Shown here one piece after another: positions 52,404 through 58,352 of a stretch of 58,352 bases of DNA; positions within the stretch are counted from its first letter, which is position 1, and each line of letters opens with the position of its first letter. Under the pieces are notes generated by a model that did not search any database, was not told the DNA's origin, and saw nothing but the letters and a program-made list of their open reading frames with translations. The translations under genes and the position numbers were made by a program. The stretch is from NCBI GenBank assembly GCA_017557185.1, contig JAFZAP010000060.1:1-58352 (forward strand). Direction: 5' to 3'. This stretch comes from Prevotella sp. Lineage in GTDB: Bacteria > Bacteroidota > Bacteroidia > Bacteroidales > Bacteroidaceae.

Positions 52404-52429
52404 CAGATAAATTTGATAAATAAGTATTT

Positions 52430-54877
52430 ATGGCAAAGAAAAAAGCTGATCGCAAACCTAAAAACGTAGGGCAAGCGGTTGGATTTCAGAATATTCTCAG
52501 CAACGAGAAATCGGATTTCGTATTAGGAATCATCCTTATCTGTGTGGCAATCTTCCTGACGATTGCGATGGTGTCCTATTTCAAGACGGGGCAAGCCGAC
52601 CAAAGCATCCTTGAAGACTTGCGACCAGGCGAATGGCTCAATACCGACCGACAATTTGCAAATTATTGCGGTTCCATCGGAGCTATTCTGGCTTATACCC
52701 TCATCACCATTAACTTCGGATTGCCCGCATTTCTCATCCCGGTGTTCATCGTCTTGGTGGGCTTGCGGCTGATGCGCGCCTACAAAGTGAACCTCTGGAA
52801 GTGGTTCTTTGGCTTGGCACTCGTGATGGTGTGGAGTTCGGTGACCTTCGCCAAGTTCCTCACCCCGCTCATGGGCGACCAGGTGTATAATCCGGGCGGC
52901 AATCATGGTTTGTTCTGCGTGCAGCAGTTGGAGAATGTCGTAGGTCCTCCGGGATTGACGGCCATCCTCCTCATCATCGCGCTTGCATTCCTCACCTACC
53001 TGAGTGCCGAGACGATTGAGGTCATCCGCAAGGCTTTGAACCCCGTGAAGTATCTGACGTCGAAGGTGAAGTTCACGGTGACCAACACGCAGCAGAAAGA
53101 CTCCGACTCGCATCTTTATGATGAAATACAGTATGGCTCTGAGACAGGTTCGGGAGTGATTGACCGAACGGTTATGCCTCAGGATGAAGAGAAGCCCGTC
53201 GTGGTTGATCTGCCGGCAAATGGTGCCGAGGGTGCAGGAAAGCGCCCGAAGGCTGCCACAACGGGAAAGGCGGCTGGCGAACTGACGGTTGAAGTTGCCA
53301 AGGGCGACCTGAAGGCCGACGGCAAGACCCTCACGGAGGTGGACCTCAATACGCCTATCAATCCTCGTGAGCCATATCTCAACTACAAATTCCCCACCCT
53401 CGACCTGCTGAAGAAATACGACAACTCGGGAAGGCCGGAAGTGGATATGGAGGAAATCCGCGCCAACAACCAGCGCATCGTGGAGGTGCTCAGTTCCTTC
53501 GGTGTTGCCATCAAAGAGATCAAGGCAACGGTAGGTCCCACGATCACCCTTTACGAAATCACGCCTGGCGAGGGTGTGCGCATCTCGAGGATTCAGAATC
53601 TGGAGAAGGATATCGCCTTGAACCTCGCCGCCCTGGGCATCCGTATTATTGCCCCGATGCCCGGTAAGGGAACCATCGGTATTGAGGTGCCGAACAAGAA
53701 AGCCAACATCGTGTCGATGGAGAGCATCCTGAATTCGAAGAAGTTCCAGGAGTGCAAGATGGAATTGCCGATTGCGTTGGGTAAGACCATCACCAACGAA
53801 GTCTATATGGCCGACCTGGCGAAGATTCCACACCTGCTCGTGGCAGGTGCCACCGGACAGGGTAAGTCGGTGGGCTTGAATGCCATCATCACTTCCTTGT
53901 TGTATAAGAAGCATCCCAACGAGTTGAAGTTCGTGCTGGTCGACCCGAAGAAAGTGGAGTTCAGCGTCTATGCCACGCTTGCCAATCACTTCATGGCAAC
54001 CCTGCCCGAGAACGATGAAGAGCCGATTATCACGGATGTCACAAAGGTTGTGCGCACGTTGAACTCGCTGTGCAAGCTCATGGATACCCGTTACGACCTG
54101 CTGAAGATGGCTCGTGCAAGGAACGTGAAGGAATATAACGAGAAGTTCATCAACCACCAGCTCGACCTCACGAAAGGCCACGACTACATGCCTTATATCG
54201 TCGTCGTCATCGATGAATTCGGCGATTTGATCATGACGGCAGGCAAGGAAATCGAGCTGCCTATTGCCCGCATCGCCCAGCTGGCACGTGCCGTGGGTAT
54301 CCACATGATTATCGCTACCCAGCGACCCACCACGAACATTATCACGGGTACCATCAAGGCCAACTTCCCAGGTCGTATGGCATTCCGCGTGATGTCGCAG
54401 ATCGACTCTCGCACCATCCTCGACCAGAAGGGTGCCGACCAGCTTGTAGGACGTGGCGACATGCTGATACTCATCGGTAGTGAGCCTGTTCGTGTGCAAT
54501 GTGCCTTTGTCGATACGCCAGAGGTGGAGCGCATCAACAAGTTTGTGGAGAGTCAGCCAGGTCCTGTCGAGCCTCTTGAGCTTCCCGAACCTGCTGCCGA
54601 GGGTGGCGATGCAGGTGCTGGAGGCGGCGGAGGTGGTGCCAGTGGTCCTCTCGACCCGCTCTTCGAGGATGCTGCCCGAGCCATTGTGATGACGCAGCAG
54701 GGCTCAACAAGTATGATTCAGCGTCGTTTCTCCATTGGCTACAATCGTGCCGGCCGACTGATGGATCAGCTCCATGAGGCAGGAATCGTGGGTGAAGCCT
54801 TTGGCAGCAAGCCCCGCGATGTACTGATTACTGATGAGAACTCGCTGAACGAGCTATTCGAACGTTTGCGCGGATAG
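52430..54877 (+). CDS. ftsK: DNA translocase FtsK
   Basis: 815-residue septum-located motor that pumps chromosome DNA and aids dimer resolution. N-terminal membrane domain with four segments (about 27-200), a short variable linker, then the motor: alpha domain, Walker A GATGQGKS (473-480), Walker B PYIVVVIDEFGDLIM, ATQRPTTNIITG and IDSRTILDQKGADQLVGRGDML. A Gly-rich stretch (GGDAGAGGGGGGASG) leads to the winged-helix gamma domain (about 750-815) that reads orienting DNA motifs. Full length. Followed by a terminator at 54892-54933. Confidence 0.97.
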   Translation: MAKKKADRKPKNVGQAVGFQNILSNEKSDFVLGIILICVAIFLTIAMVSYFKTGQADQSILEDLRPGEWLNTDRQFANYCGSIGAILAYTLITINFGLPAFLIPVFIVLVGLRLMRAYKVNLWKWFFGLALVMVWSSVTFAKFLTPLMGDQVYNPGGNHGLFCVQQLENVVGPPGLTAILLIIALAFLTYLSAETIEVIRKALNPVKYLTSKVKFTVTNTQQKDSDSHLYDEIQYGSETGSGVIDRTVMPQDEEKPVVVDLPANGAEGAGKRPKAATTGKAAGELTVEVAKGDLKADGKTLTEVDLNTPINPREPYLNYKFPTLDLLKKYDNSGRPEVDMEEIRANNQRIVEVLSSFGVAIKEIKATVGPTITLYEITPGEGVRISRIQNLEKDIALNLAALGIRIIAPMPGKGTIGIEVPNKKANIVSMESILNSKKFQECKMELPIALGKTITNEVYMADLAKIPHLLVAGATGQGKSVGLNAIITSLLYKKHPNELKFVLVDPKKVEFSVYATLANHFMATLPENDEEPIITDVTKVVRTLNSLCKLMDTRYDLLKMARARNVKEYNEKFINHQLDLTKGHDYMPYIVVVIDEFGDLIMTAGKEIELPIARIAQLARAVGIHMIIATQRPTTNIITGTIKANFPGRMAFRVMSQIDSRTILDQKGADQLVGRGDMLILIGSEPVRVQCAFVDTPEVERINKFVESQPGPVEPLELPEPAAEGGDAGAGGGGGGASGPLDPLFEDAARAIVMTQQGSTSMIQRRFSIGYNRAGRLMDQLHEAGIVGEAFGSKPRDVLITDENSLNELFERLRG

Positions 54878-54891
54878 CCAACCGAAGGAAA

Positions 54892-54933
54892 AGCCTGCTA
54901 TAGTTAAAGAAACGAAAAGCAGGCTAACTTTTT
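54892..54933 (+). terminator. Rho-independent terminator after ftsK
   Basis: Stem AGCCTGCT (54892-54899) / AGCAGGCT (54918-54925), then AAC and a TTTTT run. The loop of 18 bases is long but the stem is perfect. Confidence 0.8.
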
Positions 54934-54979
54934 GGCTTCGCAGTCGTCATAGTTCATAGCAAACCAATAATTGACAACA

Positions 54980-55651
54980 ATGAAGAAAACGATATTGACA
55001 ATCATGCTGGGCTTGGCAACAATCGGCGTCGCCGCTCAGACAACAACAAAGGCAACGACTCAGAAGGCAACGACGACAGCTACTGCCAAGAGCACAAAGA
55101 CAAATGCCCTGGAGGCTCGGAAGGTGCTCGACAAGACTGCTGCCGTCATCAGCCGCAAGGGAGGTGCCAGCGCTACCTTTAAGATCTCGAGTGCGAAGAT
55201 CGGTTCCACCACGGGCACCATCGCCATCAAAGGGAACAAGTTCCATGCCCGCACGCCACAAGCCATTGTGTGGTTCAACGGAAAGACACAATGGAGCTAC
55301 ATGAAGTCGACCGACGAGGTGAATATCTCCACCCCTACCGAGGCGCAGCAGATGTCGATGAATCCGTATAAGTTCATCAACATGTACAAATCCGGTTACA
55401 CGCTCTCCATGACGACATCTGGCACAAGCTATAATGTGCGGCTCGTGGCTCAGAACAAGCAGCGCAGCGTGCAGGAGATGTATATCACCGTGAACAAGAA
55501 GACTTTCACGCCCACGCAGGTGAAAATGCGCGAAGGTGGCACGTGGACAACCATCAACATCACAGGCTTCAAGGCACAGAATCAGAAAGACGCCACCTTT
55601 GTTTTCAACGCCAAGGACTTCCCGTCGGCCGAAGTCATCGACCTGCGGTAG
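54980..55651 (+). CDS. LolA-like outer membrane lipoprotein carrier
   Basis: 223 residues from the ATG at 54980. Signal peptide MKKTILTIMLGLATIGVAAQ, then a Thr/Lys-rich low-complexity stretch (about 21-45) and a LolA-fold domain: ATFKISSAKIGSTTGTIAIKG, FHARTPQAIVWFNGKTQWSY, STDEVNISTPT and MYITVNKKTFTPTQVKMREG. LolA ferries lipoproteins across the periplasm. Position directly after ftsK is a common order in Bacteroidetes. The following permease starts 34 bases later. Confidence 0.85.
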   Translation: MKKTILTIMLGLATIGVAAQTTTKATTQKATTTATAKSTKTNALEARKVLDKTAAVISRKGGASATFKISSAKIGSTTGTIAIKGNKFHARTPQAIVWFNGKTQWSYMKSTDEVNISTPTEAQQMSMNPYKFINMYKSGYTLSMTTSGTSYNVRLVAQNKQRSVQEMYITVNKKTFTPTQVKMREGGTWTTINITGFKAQNQKDATFVFNAKDFPSAEVIDLR

Positions 55652-55685
55652 ACACACATGATAGAGGCAAAAACAACATTACCAC

Positions 55686-57218
55686 ATGACATACAAATTA
55701 GATAAGACGACTTTCGGTCTTTTCAAGACACTTCGCAAACATCGCAAACTGGCAGAAAAACGTGCCATCAACTACGAACAAAACAGAACGGCAAAAGTAC
55801 TGATGTACGTGCTGAGTGGCTTCATGATCGGCTACCTGATATTCTTTGCCGTCATGCTGGCGATGATCGCCAACGACATCGATTCAATGACAGCCGTCGA
55901 ACTCATGTTTGGCATCGCTCCGTTCGTACTGCTCATCGACTTCCTGTTCCGCTTCCTTGCTCAGCAGACACCTTCGCAAATTATCAAGCCGTACCTGCTG
56001 CAACCCATCCCGCGTGCCCTTTGCATCGATACCTTCATTTCCACATCGCTGTTCACGTGGGGTAATGTCATCTGGTTCGCTATGCTCATACCCTATGCCA
56101 TCATGTCGGTGGTCTTCAGCGAAGGCATCTGGGTGACGCTGGGCTTCCTCTTCTGCTACTACCTGCTCATCCTGGCCAACAGCCAGTGGTATGCCATCGC
56201 TCGCACTCTGATCAATCGCAGCGTGCTCTGGTGGCTGCTGCCCATCGCCGTCTATGCACTCATGGCCCTGCCTATTATTATAAAAGGTGGCAGCGAGAAA
56301 GGCTTTGAGAATTTCTTCGACCTCTTTGCGAGCATCGGAACAGGTATCAGCGAAGGTCATGTGTGGCCCTACCTGCTGGCAGCTGCCGTGTTGGCTGTGG
56401 TGGTAGCCATCAATCGTCGTGTGCAGATGGAAAGCATCATGGCCGAGGTGACGAAGACGGAGAAGACAACCCTGCATAGTGTTAGCCGCTTTGCATTCCT
56501 CGACCGCTATGGTGAGATTGGCCAATACATGAAGTTGGAGATTAAAACCATCATGCGCAACAAGAACCCGCGCAAGAGCTTCATCTTCGCTACAATCTTC
56601 GTGTTCCTAATCAGCTTGGCCATCGCTCTCACCGACGTTTACGACGGACAGTTCATGACCAACTTCTGGTGCATCTACAACTTTGTTGTCTATGGTGCCA
56701 TGATGCTCATCCGTGTGATGTGCAACGAGGGCAACTACATCGATTGCCTGATGGTGCGACGCGAGAACATCTTGAAGCTGTTGCGGGCGAAGTATTTCTT
56801 CTACTGCATCCTGTTGCTGTTGCCCTTCCTGCTCATGCTTCCCACCGTCTTCTCAGGCAAGTGGTCGCTGCTGATGCTGGTTGCATACGGACTGTTCACG
56901 GCAGGTTTCCAGTATTTCATCTGCCTACAGATGGCTGTCTACAACAAGCAGACAATCCCCTTGAACACGAAGTTCGTGAGCAAGAACGGCGTTGAGAACA
57001 ACTATTTCCAGGTGGTCGTACAGCTCGTGGCATTCTTCTTCCCGCTCTTGCTGATCAGCATTCTGCAGGCATTCCTCCCCGATCATGTTGCCTATACTAT
57101 CATGTTGGTGATAGGCCTTGCGTTCATCTTCACCCATCAGTTGTGGCTGCGCAACATCTATAACCGAATGATGCGTCGCAAGTACATACTGCTGGAAGGA
57201 TTCCGCAGCTCACGCTAA
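55686..57218 (+). CDS. DUF5687 family membrane protein, ABC-2-like permease
   Basis: 510 residues with about twelve membrane segments. N-terminal cytosolic part FKTLRKHRKLAEKRAINYEQN and a central EIKTIMRNKNPRKSF loop resemble ABC-2 exporter permeases (DUF5687). Such proteins usually pair with an ATPase gene; none is next to it here. Substrate unknown. It is followed by a 137-base repeat tract and kdsB. Confidence 0.75.
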   Translation: MTYKLDKTTFGLFKTLRKHRKLAEKRAINYEQNRTAKVLMYVLSGFMIGYLIFFAVMLAMIANDIDSMTAVELMFGIAPFVLLIDFLFRFLAQQTPSQIIKPYLLQPIPRALCIDTFISTSLFTWGNVIWFAMLIPYAIMSVVFSEGIWVTLGFLFCYYLLILANSQWYAIARTLINRSVLWWLLPIAVYALMALPIIIKGGSEKGFENFFDLFASIGTGISEGHVWPYLLAAAVLAVVVAINRRVQMESIMAEVTKTEKTTLHSVSRFAFLDRYGEIGQYMKLEIKTIMRNKNPRKSFIFATIFVFLISLAIALTDVYDGQFMTNFWCIYNFVVYGAMMLIRVMCNEGNYIDCLMVRRENILKLLRAKYFFYCILLLLPFLLMLPTVFSGKWSLLMLVAYGLFTAGFQYFICLQMAVYNKQTIPLNTKFVSKNGVENNYFQVVVQLVAFFFPLLLISILQAFLPDHVAYTIMLVIGLAFIFTHQLWLRNIYNRMMRRKYILLEGFRSSR

Positions 57219-57355
57219 TTGATAGTTGACAGTTGACAGTTGATAATTGATAGTTGATAGTTGATAGTTATGATTTCCAAGAGTAATCATAAACTCTTCA
57301 CTATAAACTCTTCACTATAAACTCTTCACTCTTCACTATAAACTCTTCACTATTC
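57219..57355. repeat. Inverted heptamer tracts around a TTATGATT/AATCATAA core, ending at the kdsB start
   Basis: The whole 137-base gap is repeat: seven TTGATAG-type heptamers (57219-57267), a 25-base core TTATGATT...AATCATAA (57268-57292), then nine heptamers of ACTCTTC, ACTATAA or ACTATTC (57293-57355). The ninth abuts the kdsB ATG. Same core ends and same heptamer phase as 43363-43480. Confidence 0.9.
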
Positions 57356-58117
57356 ATGAAATTCATCGCAATCATTCCTGCCCGCTACGCCTCGACGCGC
57401 TTTCCAGGCAAGCCGTTGGCCCTTCTTGGAGGCAAGCCCGTCATACAAAGAGTTTGTGAACAAGTGTCATCGGTACTCGACGATGTCTATGTGGCCACCG
57501 ACGACGACCGCATCTTCCAGGCTGTTGAAGCTTTTGGGGGGCATGCGGTAATGACCTCTCCCAATCATCGAAGCGGTACCGACCGCCTGCAGGAAGCAGC
57601 CACGACGATTGGTACAGATGCCGATGTGGTGATCAATGTGCAGGGCGACGAACCGTTCATTCATCCCTCACAGATAGAGGCACTCTGTCGTTGCTTCGAC
57701 AATCCCACCACGCAGATTGCCACGTTGGGCAAGCCTTTCACGGATATGGAGTCGGTGAAGAATCCCAACTCGCCGAAGATTGTAGTCGACCAGCAGGGCT
57801 TTGCACTTTATTTCTCGCGTAGCGTCATTCCTTTTGTACGGGGTGTTGACGAAGCAGAGTGGCTGGGGCGCTATCCGTTCTTGAAGCACATCGGCCTTTA
57901 TGCCTATCGTCGGGAGGTGCTGCGTGAAGTCACCCAGCTACCCCCGTCATCACTCGAGGTGGCCGAGAGCCTTGAGCAGCTGCGTTGGTTGCAGAACGGC
58001 TATCGCATTCGTGTGGCAGAAACAAATATCGAGACCGTAGGCATCGATACTCCCGACGATCTCGCACGTGCCGAAGAGTTCCTCCAAGAATTGACAGAGA
58101 GACAAAGAGAGATATAG
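57356..58117 (+). CDS. kdsB: 3-deoxy-manno-octulosonate cytidylyltransferase KdsB
   Basis: Activates Kdo with CTP for lipopolysaccharide inner core synthesis in the cytosol. 253 residues: IIPARYASTRFPGKPL (CTP site, 7-22), VATDDDRI, TSPNHRSGTDRL, INVQGDEPFI, SRSVIPF and KHIGLYAYR. Complete. The start codon directly follows the heptamer tract, so there is no Shine-Dalgarno sequence. Confidence 0.96.
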   Translation: MKFIAIIPARYASTRFPGKPLALLGGKPVIQRVCEQVSSVLDDVYVATDDDRIFQAVEAFGGHAVMTSPNHRSGTDRLQEAATTIGTDADVVINVQGDEPFIHPSQIEALCRCFDNPTTQIATLGKPFTDMESVKNPNSPKIVVDQQGFALYFSRSVIPFVRGVDEAEWLGRYPFLKHIGLYAYRREVLREVTQLPPSSLEVAESLEQLRWLQNGYRIRVAETNIETVGIDTPDDLARAEEFLQELTERQREI

Positions 58118-58352
58118 TAGATTACGCAGATTCCGAGATAATTCTAAGGAAAGAAGGAATCTAAAGAAAAAATGATTCGAACGAAATCGGATTATGGAGG
58201 GCGATTCCGCACGCGGAATCATAACGTTTGACAGGTTCGGCACCGACAAACGATTTGACCTTCGGTCTTACTCTGTCACGACTCGGCATAGCTCAAGCAA
58301 GCTTGGCTTTGCTCTCGCTGCTCCATCGTTTGTCGTGCAGACCCTATCGAAC
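58118..58352. other. Gene-free end of window with inverted repeats
   Basis: No credible coding frame. Contains a perfect hairpin GATTCCGC-AC-GCGGAATC (58203-58220), possibly the kdsB terminator though without a T-run, and an 11-base inverted repeat CGACAAACGAT (58244-58254) / ATCGTTTGTCG (58325-58335). Inside the latter is AAGCAAGCTTGGCTTTGCT-like sequence. It may be part of an intergenic repeat or the start of an element beyond the edge. Confidence 0.5.

Noticed and set aside
52523-54499. Long open frame of about 650 codons antisense to ftsK
   Set aside because: The same kind of antisense shadow; the sense strand holds an intact FtsK with Walker motifs.

Overview
The window reads as a chromosomal segment of a Bacteroidales bacterium, most likely Prevotella-like. 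The evidence is: promoters of the Bacteroidetes type (TTTG, about 19-20 bases, then TAnnTTTG) in front of most transcription units; start codons with little Shine-Dalgarno sequence; Bacteroidales families such as DUF4296, DUF4492, DUF4861, DUF5687 and DUF5715; a GldB-like lipoprotein; and the gene orders cydAB with DUF4492 and leuA-C-D-X-B. The base composition looks even and there is no phage, integrase, transposase, CRISPR array, rRNA or tRNA. It looks like core chromosome rather than an island.

Layout. 1-1.9 kb: purC (cut by the window edge) behind phoH, minus strand. 2-3 kb: a membrane-anchored DUF5715 protein with an M15-like zinc site. 3.1-12.9 kb: a long plus-strand unit of ileS, a cysteine-free DksA/TraR homologue, lspA, a DUF4296 lipoprotein, an M23 peptidase, a C69 dipeptidase and queC. 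12.9-14.5 kb: dnaB with its own promoter and terminator. 14.5-21.4 kb: branched-chain amino acid operon leuA-leuC-leuD-citramalate synthase-like-leuB plus a TPR protein. 21.7-33.4 kb: DUF4861 protein, GldB-like lipoprotein, then DPP IV, a second DUF4861 protein, iorA-iorB and an aminotransferase, converging on an ADP-forming acyl-CoA synthetase. The last four genes form a credible ATP-yielding route from aromatic amino acids to aryl acetates. 33.6-36.3 kb: two uncharacterised proteins and an ftsZ without ftsA beside it. 36.3-37.56 kb: a gene-free, AT-rich repeat island. 37.6-39.3 kb: BspA-like leucine-rich repeat protein. 39.4-43.4 kb: DUF4492, cydA, cydB, cyclophilin. 43.5-46.6 kb: SGNH hydrolase, then a radical-SAM/UDG-like DNA repair pair. 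46.8-52.3 kb, minus: RNase D-like exonuclease, rlmI-like methyltransferase, tilS, sialic acid lyase and AGE epimerase. 52.4-58.1 kb: ftsK, a LolA-like protein, a DUF5687 permease and kdsB.

The genes are mostly ordinary; the unusual content lies between them. At least four classes of small repeat recur: (1) tandem tracts of 6-8 bases (usually 7), each locus with its own unit, placed in operon gaps and often ending at the next start codon, and at several loci paired as inverted arms around a core; (2) arrays of a 22-base unit with a 13-base palindrome (GGAGCATTGCTCC type) at three loci; (3) GC-rich mini-hairpins joined by GTTCAAAAG-type linkers in the leaders of ftsZ and of the cyclophilin gene; (4) a promoter-bearing unit of about 80 bases present three times in front of the DPP IV gene. 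Class 1 is my best candidate for something not yet described in this group.
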